A DNA stretch of 64,000 nucleotides, taken from contig NZ_NGNS01000006.1 in assembly GCF_002165625.1 (NCBI RefSeq), positions 152,434-216,433 of the forward strand, given 5' to 3'. Made by a program: the position numbers and the translations under genes. Every line of letters starts with the position of its first letter. Within the stretch, counting starts at the first letter, position 1. The notes below the pieces were generated by a model. It searched no databases, was not told where the DNA came from, and worked only from the letters and a program-made list of their open reading frames with translations. The DNA is from Neiella marina. Its GTDB lineage: Bacteria > Pseudomonadota > Gammaproteobacteria > Enterobacterales > Neiellaceae. Positions 41,087 through 49,169 of the stretch are shown one piece after another.

Positions 41087-41257
41087 CTAGAGTTGCAGCT
41101 TCACCCAATGAACAATGTCTTTACTCAAATCATTTAGACAACGTTCTGTGGCAGAACAAACCGTGACACCGTAGCTTCCCATATCAAGTACACTGCTCAC
41201 TGCCGGTGAAACCTGCTGAATCGTACTGATGGCACAACTATGCTTGGCGGTGATCAT
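41087..41257 (-). CDS. Possible 56-aa protein in the mraZ-galT gap
   Basis: Open frame from ATG at 41257 to TAG at 41087. The product starts MITAKHSCAIS and contains VLDMGSYGVTVCSATERC, then a charged, amphipathic end (DLSKDIVHWVKL). It has three cysteines and a mix of residues typical of real protein. No ribosome site is evident and I do not recognise the family. It could be a short gene or the remnant of a longer one. It occupies otherwise empty intergenic space. Confidence 0.35.
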   Translation of the reverse strand: MITAKHSCAISTIQQVSPAVSSVLDMGSYGVTVCSATERCLNDLSKDIVHWVKLQL

Positions 41258-41393
41258 TTGGCTATCTTGCAGCTCTAGTTAGAGCACTATCGCTTCGAAT
41301 CGGTATCCGAAAAAATTCTGCTTCCTTCGCAATGAATAATCTAGCTGGGACCTATACTTATCGCGAGCCCGATGAATTCATAGAGCGAGCGAA

Positions 41394-42542
41394 ATGAAAC
41401 AATTCGTATCGATGGCCAAGTTAGAGCAGCATCTGGTCGATGCCAATCCACTTCGAATGGAACTTTCACAACTCATTGAGCAACTGATTGACAACTCCAA
41501 CAGTAGCCAGAATGTGCCCGAATCCCACTATCAAATTGACCCTCGAGACGGCACCATTAGTGTGTTTAGCGCCGCTCGCGCCAAACGCGTCCACACCGTT
41601 GCGACAGAACAAGTGGCGCCGTCGAACGATGAAGCAGCCTGCCCGATTTGCCAAGGTAACTTGACCACAGTGTGTCATATTCAACCTCTGTCTGAGGGGG
41701 CAAGCTTTATTACCGATAACCTCTACCCAGTAGTCACGCCACATGGCTTAACCCCCGAAGCCCACACTGAATTTGGCACCCAATCTTTTATCCGTGGCGG
41801 CCATATTTTTGGTGGTCACTTTCTGCAGTGGACCAGCAGCGACCATGATGCTGATTGGCACAATATGCCAATTGATGACCTAGTACTAACACTCGAACAA
41901 TTGGCAAAATTTAGTTTAAAAGTGCTAACAGAAGCAGATGCCATGCCGAAAACCGCCGGATGTCAGCAAGGCAGTCGCGGCTATTTTTCTATCTTTAAAA
42001 ATTATGGAGCTAAGGCAGGCGCTTCGCTGACCCATGGCCATCAACAGTTAGTGTTTTCTAACATCATGAGCCGTAGCAGTTTCAATAACTGGCGTTTCTA
42101 TGGCCGTCATATGGAAACCTTTGCCGACTATATGCTAAGAGAAAACCCAACCTCTCTTGAGTTGCTAGATTTGGGTGAAGTGGTGTTACTGATCCCCTAT
42201 TTTATGCATCGCCCCTACACCATGATGGCGTTCATAAAAGACACTGCTTGCAGTCATTTGCATCACCTAACGCCATTGCAAACTCGACAACTAACTGAGG
42301 CGATGCAACTGGCAATCAAGTCCATTCGAGCCGAGCTTGCCGCCGATGGCAAAGCGATAGCCTTCAATGTCACCGTCCACACAGGTCCGGGTTGTGGCCT
42401 TTACGTCGAGTTCTTACCTCGAGCAGATACGATGGGAGGACTTGAGTTGCAGGGATGTTGGGTTTGCCAAGCGTTGCCAACTGATTGTCATCAGCGCCTG
42501 AAAGACAGAATTGGTCAATTGCGAATCAAGCCAGAGAGTTAA
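41394..42542 (+). CDS. GalT-like HIT-superfamily nucleotidyltransferase/phosphorylase
   Basis: 382 aa. The layout follows galactose-1-phosphate uridylyltransferase: a CPIC metal pair (C83, C86) followed by Q-G-N, a FITDNLYPVV strand, histidines at 142-156, then NYGAKAGASLTHGHQQLV. H214-G-H216-Q-Q218 matches the H-x-H-x-Q active site of GalT (HPHGQ in E. coli), with H216 as expected nucleophile. A second Cys pair, CWVC, is near the C-terminus. It is not canonical GalT and no gal genes are nearby, so the sugar phosphate is unknown. A HIT-type phosphorylase is the alternative. Ribosome site is weak (GAGCGA). Confidence 0.65.
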   Translation: MKQFVSMAKLEQHLVDANPLRMELSQLIEQLIDNSNSSQNVPESHYQIDPRDGTISVFSAARAKRVHTVATEQVAPSNDEAACPICQGNLTTVCHIQPLSEGASFITDNLYPVVTPHGLTPEAHTEFGTQSFIRGGHIFGGHFLQWTSSDHDADWHNMPIDDLVLTLEQLAKFSLKVLTEADAMPKTAGCQQGSRGYFSIFKNYGAKAGASLTHGHQQLVFSNIMSRSSFNNWRFYGRHMETFADYMLRENPTSLELLDLGEVVLLIPYFMHRPYTMMAFIKDTACSHLHHLTPLQTRQLTEAMQLAIKSIRAELAADGKAIAFNVTVHTGPGCGLYVEFLPRADTMGGLELQGCWVCQALPTDCHQRLKDRIGQLRIKPES

Positions 42543-42552
42543 TCTTCACCAC

Positions 42553-42581
42553 AAAAAACGCCTGCATCAAGCAGGCGTTTT
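42553..42581. terminator. Bidirectional terminator, galT-like / OmpA-like
   Basis: AAAACGCCTGC, loop ATCAA, GCAGGCGTTTT (42555-42565, 42571-42581). Perfect 11-bp stem between two convergent genes. Confidence 0.85.
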
Positions 42582-42600
42582 CATCACCAGTCAATACTGA

Positions 42601-43395
42601 CTATTTTTTCGGATAGATTTCTACCCGACGGTTTTTCGCACGATTGGCTTCCGAGTCATTGGCGACCACTGGATCATCCATACCATAGCCTTGAACGTCG
42701 AGCTTCGATTCAGCAACGCCTTCAGAGACTAAAACGGCGCGAGCATTACCAGCACGGCGCTGTGACAAGCGAACATTGTACTCTTTCGAACCAATTGAGT
42801 CGGTGTAACCAGCGACTTCTAGCATAGGCACATTGGTTGCGTTGGCAGCACGAGCGACGCAAGACAAGATTTTTTGACCTTCACCAGAGATTTCTGCTGA
42901 ATCAAAGGCAAATAGTACCGGCTTGGCTTTGACCATTTTGTCATCAGTAACAAACAAGTATGGCTTACATTCATCTGGAATATTCGATGCAATGATCAGC
43001 GGACAGCCTTTGTCATTTACTTTGACACCAGCTGGCGTATTTGGACACTCATCCAAGTGATCAGGAACACCATCGCCATCGGTATCAAGAGGGCAACCAT
43101 CGCGATCAACTTTCACCCCTTCAGGCGTGCCCGGGCATTTGTCAAACTCATCTGGCACGCCGTCACGGTCTTCGTCAGCCGGATCACAAATCAGTGCACC
43201 AGCAACGGCACCGGCAACGGCACCCGCTGGAGCAGCGGCACCAGCCATACCTGCACCAGTTGCAGCGCCACCAAGGGCACCACCAGCCAGAGCACAAAAA
43301 CCAATGTTTTCTCCAGGGTTATCACGGTTCGTGGCACAACCGCTTAGCATCACTGCCGCGAAGGCGATTAACGATATAAATCTTTTCGCGTTCAT
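42601..43395 (-). CDS. OmpA-family lipoprotein with calcium-type repeats
   Basis: 264 aa. Signal with lipobox L-S-G-C20, so an outer-membrane lipoprotein. Then a glycine/alanine-rich zipper (about 35-70), two thrombospondin type-3 repeats at about 74-133 (DEDRDGVPDEFDKCP and DTDGDGVPDHLDECP), and an OmpA C-terminal murein-binding domain ending NRAKNRRVEIY. It probably ties the outer membrane to murein. Ribosome site GAGGA. Single gene, opposite to the GalT-like gene. Confidence 0.85.
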   Translation of the reverse strand: MNAKRFISLIAFAAVMLSGCATNRDNPGENIGFCALAGGALGGAATGAGMAGAAAPAGAVAGAVAGALICDPADEDRDGVPDEFDKCPGTPEGVKVDRDGCPLDTDGDGVPDHLDECPNTPAGVKVNDKGCPLIIASNIPDECKPYLFVTDDKMVKAKPVLFAFDSAEISGEGQKILSCVARAANATNVPMLEVAGYTDSIGSKEYNVRLSQRRAGNARAVLVSEGVAESKLDVQGYGMDDPVVANDSEANRAKNRRVEIYPKK

Positions 43396-43543
43396 CCAAA
43401 AAATCCTCTAAGTGTGTATTACTTATTATGCTCCTAGCACAGAAGCTCTAGCCTAAAAACGACGACCAGTTTTTAGTTGTCAGGTCATTCCATACAAAAG
43501 TAGGTGACAAATGTTCGACACGCCACTTTTTGCGCCTTGTATT

Positions 43544-45826
43544 TTAACCAAAAATCCTTTTCCACCAAGGCTTCACATTATCATCTCTAGGTGTCTCTTT
43601 TTTGACACAGGGTTTTGCCGCTAAGGCTTTGCGTTGGTCGATAGGTACTCGTCGCTGCTTTTGACACTCACCAGAAAAAATCTGGCCACTGTCATCAACC
43701 GCCATGAAAGCAACGTCGGCTGGAGGAATGAGCTGCAATGGCAACGCTTGGCGCTTACTCAAATAGCGTTTGTAAAACTGCATTGCCGCCTGACTACCGG
43801 TCAGCTTTATCGGCTGGTTGTCATCTCGCCCTACCCAAACTACAACGATTTCTCGACCATCGACCCCAACAAACCAAGCATCGCGGTAGTCGTTAGAGGT
43901 TCCTGTTTTGGCTGCCAATTCGGCGTCGACAAAATCGCCTCCAAGCTGTTTGGCGGTCCCTTCGCTAACCACTTGCTGCATCGCAAACATCACTTGATAG
44001 GCATTGGAAGAATCCAATGCTTGATAGCTAGCAGGAGGGCGGACATATTGATTCCCTGAACGATCTAAGGAAACTCCGGCCACCAGATACAAAGGCTGAT
44101 AGGAGCCATAATTGACCAGTGAGCTGTAGAGTTGCGCCACTTGCCATGGCGACATCGACACACTACCAAGCAAATCCGATGGATAAAGGTGCGGCGCTGG
44201 GGCTCCAGTCAAGCCAGCAAGTAATTTGCCGACTTGCTCTAATCCAACCGACATTCCCAAGTTAACAAATGGCACATTTAACGATTTAGCCAGCGCATCA
44301 ATCGCCGCCACACTGCCTCGATATTGCTTATCAAAATTTTGTGGTTGCCAGCGCTTACCTTCTGAACTGCGCATCGATACAGGGCGGTCATTTAGCTCAG
44401 AGATCAGCGTCATATTTGATTTAAACTCAAGGCCCGCTAGCAAAATCACCGGCTTGAGCAAGGAGCCAATGGGCCGTTGTGCAGCGGTCACTCGGTCGTA
44501 ACCGGGATACCCTGGCTGACGATCACTAATCATGGCTCTGACTGCACCACTGACGCTATCGACAGCGATCATAGCAACTTGCAAATCGTTCAGTTGATAA
44601 CTGTCCTCCAGCTCTTCAATCACACTGACAGCGGTTTGCTCCATTGCCACTTGCGACAACGGGTCAATAGTCGTTGCCACAGCGGTCAATTCACCAGCAT
44701 GTCTAGCGGAGATTCGTTGCCTCAACTCCTGCCTGACAGCCCGCACGATGGCAGGCCGTTGCTTTAACACAAGCTTTTGTTTGTTAACGACAGCCACCGG
44801 TCGAGCAATAATTCGCTGGTACAAATCGGAGTCGAGCTGCTCCCGCTCAAGCAACATACGTAACACTAAATCGCGCCGCTCGGCCAATTTGTCAGGCCGT
44901 CGCCAAGGGTTGTATAGACTCGGGCCCTTGACCATCGCCACCAAAGCCACTTGTTGCTCTAAATTCAGTTTGTCCAGCGACTTGTTGAAGTAAAACTGAC
45001 TGGCAGTAGCGAAGCCATGGATCGCAGTCGCGCCATGCTGGCCCATGTATATCTCGTTGACGTAGGCTTCAAGAATCACCTTCTTGTCGTATCGCCACTC
45101 CATCAGCAGCGCTAAAAAAGCTTCGTTGATCTTTCTGATCAAGCTGCGCTGACGGGTTAGCAGCAAGTTCTTTGCGAGTTGCTGAGTCAAGGTGCTACCA
45201 CCTTGCACTGTTTGCCCGGCTTGTAAATTGGCCATCATTGCTCGGGCAATGGCAATCGGATTAATTCCCCAATGCTGATAGAAGCTCCGATCCTCAACCA
45301 ATAGCAATAACTCAATAAGTTGTTCAGGCACTTGCGACAAATCGACCCAAATTCGATCTTCGCGGGTGCCTGCCCAAATCTTGTCCAACGTCACTGGTTG
45401 CAACTCGAGCTTATCTAAATGTTCGCCACTACGAAGTACTTTGGTAATGCGGTTTTGATCAAAACCTACGGTAACCAACACAGCTTCGCCATCGGCTGAT
45501 AAAAAGTGAATCACATCGCGTTGATGTACCAGACTCCTGGCACGTTTATCCTGCTGCAACTGTTGCAGTTGCGCCACCTTGCGGTACCCCAAGGCGCGCA
45601 GCTCGGCAATAAGTTCGCCAGCAGATAACCGAATCCCAGGCTGAATCACCAAAGGCCGAGCTTGTACTGTCAGCCCATGTGGCTGATAAAGCTCGGCAAA
45701 AGCCTGCTGCAATTTACTATCTAGGTAAATTAAGTAGCCGGCGGTCAATGCCAGCAAGGTGATGGTGATTTTGAGTAACACCCGTAACCAGGAGTCATGA
45801 CCCAAGATCCGCTGCCGCCAACTCAT
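43544..45826 (-). CDS. mrcB: Bifunctional penicillin-binding protein 1b
   Basis: 760 aa (E. coli 844; the cytoplasmic N-terminus is shorter). Class A PBP with one membrane segment near 17-34. UB2H domain (about 55-140), GT51 glycosyltransferase with catalytic E178 in EDRSFYQHWG and the GGSTLTQQLAKN motif, and transpeptidase with S455-L-L-K458, SLN and K637-T-G-T. Polymerises and crosslinks murein. It is transcribed alone. The UB2H domain implies a LpoB-like activator. Placement before hrpB matches E. coli. Confidence 0.95.
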   Translation of the reverse strand: MSWRQRILGHDSWLRVLLKITITLLALTAGYLIYLDSKLQQAFAELYQPHGLTVQARPLVIQPGIRLSAGELIAELRALGYRKVAQLQQLQQDKRARSLVHQRDVIHFLSADGEAVLVTVGFDQNRITKVLRSGEHLDKLELQPVTLDKIWAGTREDRIWVDLSQVPEQLIELLLLVEDRSFYQHWGINPIAIARAMMANLQAGQTVQGGSTLTQQLAKNLLLTRQRSLIRKINEAFLALLMEWRYDKKVILEAYVNEIYMGQHGATAIHGFATASQFYFNKSLDKLNLEQQVALVAMVKGPSLYNPWRRPDKLAERRDLVLRMLLEREQLDSDLYQRIIARPVAVVNKQKLVLKQRPAIVRAVRQELRQRISARHAGELTAVATTIDPLSQVAMEQTAVSVIEELEDSYQLNDLQVAMIAVDSVSGAVRAMISDRQPGYPGYDRVTAAQRPIGSLLKPVILLAGLEFKSNMTLISELNDRPVSMRSSEGKRWQPQNFDKQYRGSVAAIDALAKSLNVPFVNLGMSVGLEQVGKLLAGLTGAPAPHLYPSDLLGSVSMSPWQVAQLYSSLVNYGSYQPLYLVAGVSLDRSGNQYVRPPASYQALDSSNAYQVMFAMQQVVSEGTAKQLGGDFVDAELAAKTGTSNDYRDAWFVGVDGREIVVVWVGRDDNQPIKLTGSQAAMQFYKRYLSKRQALPLQLIPPADVAFMAVDDSGQIFSGECQKQRRVPIDQRKALAAKPCVKKETPRDDNVKPWWKRIFG

Positions 45827-46011
45827 ACGGAAACAACTTTCCTTTGCAATAGCAGCACGTTAATGCCGTTGTTTGATTTCATGAATATCTCGACACATCA
45901 AGATGTTGGCAAATACCTGTCGCTCAACACGTGATACAACTGAACATTTTTTAAACAAAGCAAGGTCTACTTACGTAAGAGCAAACACTAATAACATTTG
46001 TCGGAGTACCT

Positions 46012-46176
46012 ATGATGATCTTGATTGAAGGTGATGACAATGCCATTGAGTTGGAATTTCACTTGATTGAGCAACGAAAACCCGTGGCTCAGCCCGAGCA
46101 ATTCGGTAGCAACCAACAAGTTGACGCCGCCAGCGAAGCAGGAGCCTTGCTGCCGAACGGCTTTGAACTCAAGTAG
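46012..46176 (+). CDS. Possible 54-aa acidic protein
   Basis: ATG at 46012 (or 46015) with CGGAG about 5-8 bases upstream. The product begins MMILIEGDDNAIELEF and ends NGFELK. It is acidic, with a Gln/Pro middle and no signal peptide or membrane segment. The good ribosome site and clean frame support translation. I do not recognise the family. It lies in a 550-base stretch between mrcB and the next gene; upstream of it I see only a 10-bp palindrome CTTACGTAAG (45970-45979). Confidence 0.45.
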   Translation: MMILIEGDDNAIELEFHLIEQRKPVAQPEQFGSNQQVDAASEAGALLPNGFELK

Positions 46177-46256
46177 CTATCCGACTTTACTGGCGACGCG
46201 CTGATTCAGTGACTACCTGACACTGCCATTTTGTTCCATTTAATGAAACAAGGCAT

Positions 46257-46275
46257 GCCATCGCTGGCTATTTTT
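46257..46275 (+). terminator. Weak terminator after the 54-aa ORF
   Basis: GCCA, loop TCGC, TGGC followed by TATTTTTT. Only four pairs, but the T-run is good. It lies 80 bases after the ORF stop. Confidence 0.35.
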
Positions 46276-46377
46276 TATTCATCTCCAGCCCTCTAATATT
46301 GCTTCCGTTGACGATTAACACCGGCCCACGAATAGAACGAGCCGGTGCCGACAAACAGTTGAGTGGAGGCTATGAAA

Positions 46378-46959
46378 ATGAAAAAGCGTAACTACCTTGG
46401 CAGCACATTGATGGCTGCCACAGCTCTTGTGTTATCAGGTTGTGCAAGCAGCCCAAAGGTTGATGCCGACTATGCCGATGGCTATAACTTCGCGCATATA
46501 GAAACCTACGCCATGGTGTCAATTAACAACGACACATATGCTGGTCAGCCAGGAGAAAGTCTAACAGAACAACGCATTAACGATTCTCTTAGAAATCATT
46601 TGAGCAATCGCGGCATGCAAGAAGTGGCTGCCGAGCAAGCAGACATTCTGGTGTCTTACTCCGTCACCAGCGAAGATAAAACCCAAGTAAGAAGCTACAA
46701 CACAGGTATTCACCATCACCGAGGTTACTATCGTGGTCATCACCGCCATGCGTGGGGTTATGGTACCGGTACTGACATTCAAGTTCGGCAATTTACCGAA
46801 GGCCAACTGCTCATTGATTTTGTCAATCCGCAGAGCAACATGGTTGTATGGCGAGGTGTTGGTGCGAAAAAGCTAAAGTCATCACCAACTCAACAAGAGC
46901 GCGTTGAAACCATCGATCAATATGTCGACGCAATGTTGGCCGAAGTCCCCGGTTGGTAA
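46378..46959 (+). CDS. DUF4136-type lipoprotein
   Basis: 193 aa from the ATG at 46378, which has GGAGG 8 bases upstream; ATG 46372 and GTG 46363 are too close to it. Signal with lipobox LSGC. The pattern (short intro with DYA-x-F, a TY segment, then LTEQRINDSLRNHLSNRGMQEV and ADILVSYSV) is that of DUF4136. A histidine/glycine/tyrosine-rich insert (HHHRGYYRGHHRHAWGYG) sits mid-protein and may bind metal. C-terminus VVWRGVGAKKL. Function unknown. Confidence 0.75.
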   Translation: MKKRNYLGSTLMAATALVLSGCASSPKVDADYADGYNFAHIETYAMVSINNDTYAGQPGESLTEQRINDSLRNHLSNRGMQEVAAEQADILVSYSVTSEDKTQVRSYNTGIHHHRGYYRGHHRHAWGYGTGTDIQVRQFTEGQLLIDFVNPQSNMVVWRGVGAKKLKSSPTQQERVETIDQYVDAMLAEVPGW

Positions 46960-46978
46960 AGGCCTGCGGCTCGACCAC

Positions 46979-47017
46979 TAGAAGCCCTCCGTGATGACGT
47001 GACCGGGGGCTTTTTAT
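46979..47017 (+). terminator. Terminator after the DUF4136 gene
   Basis: GAAGCCCTCC ... GGGGGCTTTTT: an imperfect GC-rich stem with a T-run, 20 bases after the stop. Confidence 0.65.
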
Positions 47018-47177
47018 TGCCGGCTTAGCCATCAACCATCGCGACCACAGCCCAAAAGGCATTGTTGCAACAGGTGGCACAGTTCGTCTCACTAATGACT
47101 ATTTTTCAAACAAAAGGTATCCCCTAAACTTGCGTCATCAGTTGATAACAACTTAAACAAACGTCCCGGAGAGCAAG

Positions 47178-47591
47178 ATGACAACTCACACTAAAGGTAA
47201 AAGTATCACTTTGATTGCAGGCATTGTCGGCATACTTGCGGTGTTCTCAGCCAACGCCAGCGAGCATACAGATACAGAGCAATACATGATCAATACCGCA
47301 GGCAAAGCGATCTATATGAATGAATTTTGCGGCACCAATATTGAGAAAGATAAGTTCTTCGAGGTCGCCAAGTTAGCAGCTTTTGCCAACGGTCAGTCGA
47401 TGCCTGAACCAGCAGACCTCAACTGGAACGAACTGCAGCAACCGGCGCATCGCGCCTATTACGACTATGCGGTGGCGAATCCCAATGGTTCAGCTTGCGA
47501 ACAGTTACTCGAACGTACGGCTAACGTACTTCCGATGCTGGAATCAGGTGGCGTGATGCAACTCGACTTGGAGCAACAATTAGCGCAATAA
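47178..47591 (+). CDS. Small exported protein of unknown function
   Basis: 137 aa. Signal peptide (TTHTKGKSITLIAGIVGILAVF, cut after ANA). The mature part has two cysteines (FCGTN near 51; SACEQL near 107) that could form a disulfide, a KFFEVAKLAAFANGQSMP segment and an acidic end. Ribosome site CGGAG about 8 bases before ATG. Followed by a strong terminator. No family recognised. Confidence 0.7.
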   Translation: MTTHTKGKSITLIAGIVGILAVFSANASEHTDTEQYMINTAGKAIYMNEFCGTNIEKDKFFEVAKLAAFANGQSMPEPADLNWNELQQPAHRAYYDYAVANPNGSACEQLLERTANVLPMLESGGVMQLDLEQQLAQ

Positions 47592-47640
47592 CAATTCGCT
47601 CCCAACAACCGACAGCAACTCACTCCAACCAGTGATAATC

Positions 47641-47675
47641 GACAGCCGGCTACCGCCGGCTGTCGGGTATTTTTC
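47641..47675 (+). terminator. Terminator after the 137-aa gene
   Basis: Perfect 10-bp stem GACAGCCGGC / GCCGGCTGTC (47641-47650, 47655-47664), 4-base loop, then GGGTATTTTT. Confidence 0.8.
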
Positions 47676-47761
47676 AGGCAAATAACTAGTAATTTTGCCA
47701 GCAGAGCTCACCGAAAAACCGCCGTATAGTGATATCAAACCTAATCACTGTCGCGCCAATC

Positions 47762-48076
47762 ATGACTATCACCCAAGCAGTCCGAGCTTCGTTTATCGCC
47801 GCAGGCTTGTGCCTTTATCTGATTCAAGCTAGCAATATGCAGCTTAACAGCGATTCAGAACGACAATATCCGCCACTCCACCTGTTTGCCGTCGAGCCGC
47901 ACGATCAATTTGGTGTTGATGACACGCGTCAGTTTGATATCGGGACAATTAGCGATCACAACTACTCTGACAAGTCACTTGCTGAGTTGTCTTCACAATC
48001 ATCGGACGGTATCTGGCTGGAGCTAGATAACCTCTTTGATCGCGGCTCCAACAGCGGCTTTTCGCAACTACTTTAA
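47762..48076 (+). CDS. Hypothetical protein with hydrophobic N-terminus
   Basis: 104 aa from ATG 47762; the frame opens 11 codons earlier at a GTG (47729). Residues 9-25 (ASFIAAGLCLYLIQA) look like a signal peptide or anchor. The rest is polar and acidic with D-Q-F-G-V-D-D and W-L-E-L-D-N-L. A TATAGT sequence lies just upstream, but no ribosome site is apparent. Nothing recognised. Coding status is moderately likely. Confidence 0.45.
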   Translation: MTITQAVRASFIAAGLCLYLIQASNMQLNSDSERQYPPLHLFAVEPHDQFGVDDTRQFDIGTISDHNYSDKSLAELSSQSSDGIWLELDNLFDRGSNSGFSQLL

Positions 48077-48238
48077 ATACCGCCTGCGAGTGTTTAAAGT
48101 GGCGCCAAGCCGCTTCCTGGGTTTTGTCTTATTTTTTGCAACAGTACTTCCCACCCTCCCATATATATCTCTCCAATCCCGATCGCTAAAGTTGCTCTTG
48201 TTTTCACAACTTAATGAGAGTGGTAAGAGGTTATGGGT

Positions 48239-49009
48239 ATGAAACTGAGGAAATTGGTCGCTTCCAGCTTAGTGGTGTTGTTTTCTGGCTTGTCGTTTGC
48301 CCATGCGGCAACCGTCCACTTAACCGATGGTCGCAGCATCGAGGCTGATAGTGTCGGTCGCGATGGCGACACTGTCATACTGGACGTAAGCGGTATCGAA
48401 ATCCGACTGGCTAGTAGTGATGTTGCAGCAATCGACATGGCCACCAAAACCTCTGCCACTACTAGCGAACAAACCGCACAAGCACCTGCCGAACAAGCAA
48501 CAACGACAGCATCATCAGCAGCTCAGCAGTCGATGGCCATCCCCGCTGGTACGCAATTGATGGTCAGAATGAATGATTCGATTAATACTCGCGCAAATAG
48601 CACTGGCCAGCGGTTCACAGGCGTCCTAGAAGCAAACCTAATGGCCGGTGACCTAGTGATCGCCGAACGTGGAACGACTGTGTACGGCCGCATTACCGAA
48701 TTGACCAAAGCAGGACGAATGGCCGGAAGTGCATCGATGTCCATCGAACTGACCGAACTACTAATAGATAATCAGATGGTCGCGATTGTCACTGAGACGT
48801 TATCCGCTCAAGGCAACAACACCGCTAAATCAAGTGCCGGACGGACCGCTCGGTCAGCAGCAATCGGCGGGCTAATTGATGGCAGTTCGGGGGCCAAAAC
48901 GGGCGCTAAAGTTGGACTGGGAGCCTCGTTGCTCACTCAGGGCAACGATATTGAATTACCCAAAGGAACCCTCGTCGATTTCACTTTGCGGGCACCACTC
49001 AATTCATAG
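48239..49009 (+). CDS. Exported protein with TrbI/VirB10-like outer domain
   Basis: 256 aa from the ATG at 48239, which has AAGAGG 8 bases upstream (ATG 48233 is too close). Signal peptide, cut after AHA. A short N-terminal module (TVHLTDGRSIEADSV) is followed by an Ala/Thr/Gln linker. The main domain begins IPAGTQLMVRMNDSINT and includes GRITELTKAGRMAG, a small-residue glycine-zipper-like part, and ends LPKGTLVDFTLRAPL. That beta-barrel-like pattern recalls the TrbI family and secreted acidobacterial proteins. No secretion genes are nearby, so the role is unknown. Confidence 0.7.
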   Translation: MKLRKLVASSLVVLFSGLSFAHAATVHLTDGRSIEADSVGRDGDTVILDVSGIEIRLASSDVAAIDMATKTSATTSEQTAQAPAEQATTTASSAAQQSMAIPAGTQLMVRMNDSINTRANSTGQRFTGVLEANLMAGDLVIAERGTTVYGRITELTKAGRMAGSASMSIELTELLIDNQMVAIVTETLSAQGNNTAKSSAGRTARSAAIGGLIDGSSGAKTGAKVGLGASLLTQGNDIELPKGTLVDFTLRAPLNS

Positions 49010-49056
49010 GACCTCCTGACGGAGTTAACGCACGTATGACTGGACGTCATACCTAA

Positions 49057-49082
49057 AATGCCACCGCTTGCGGTGGTTTTTT
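49057..49082 (+). terminator. Terminator after the TrbI-like gene
   Basis: CCACCGC, TT, GCGGTGG (49061-49067, 49070-49076) followed by a run of six T. Confidence 0.8.
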
Positions 49083-49169
49083 AGTTTCTGCTGCCAACAG
49101 CGCCAAAACAGTTCGCTTTTTACGGTCACGTACTATAGTTGTTGAAGGTTGATAAAAGGTAATGAGTTG

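Noticed and set aside
41000..41393. tRNA or small RNA gene in the mraZ-galT gap
   Set aside because: No cloverleaf arms, TTC loop or CCA end seen; only a short hairpin at 41049-41066.
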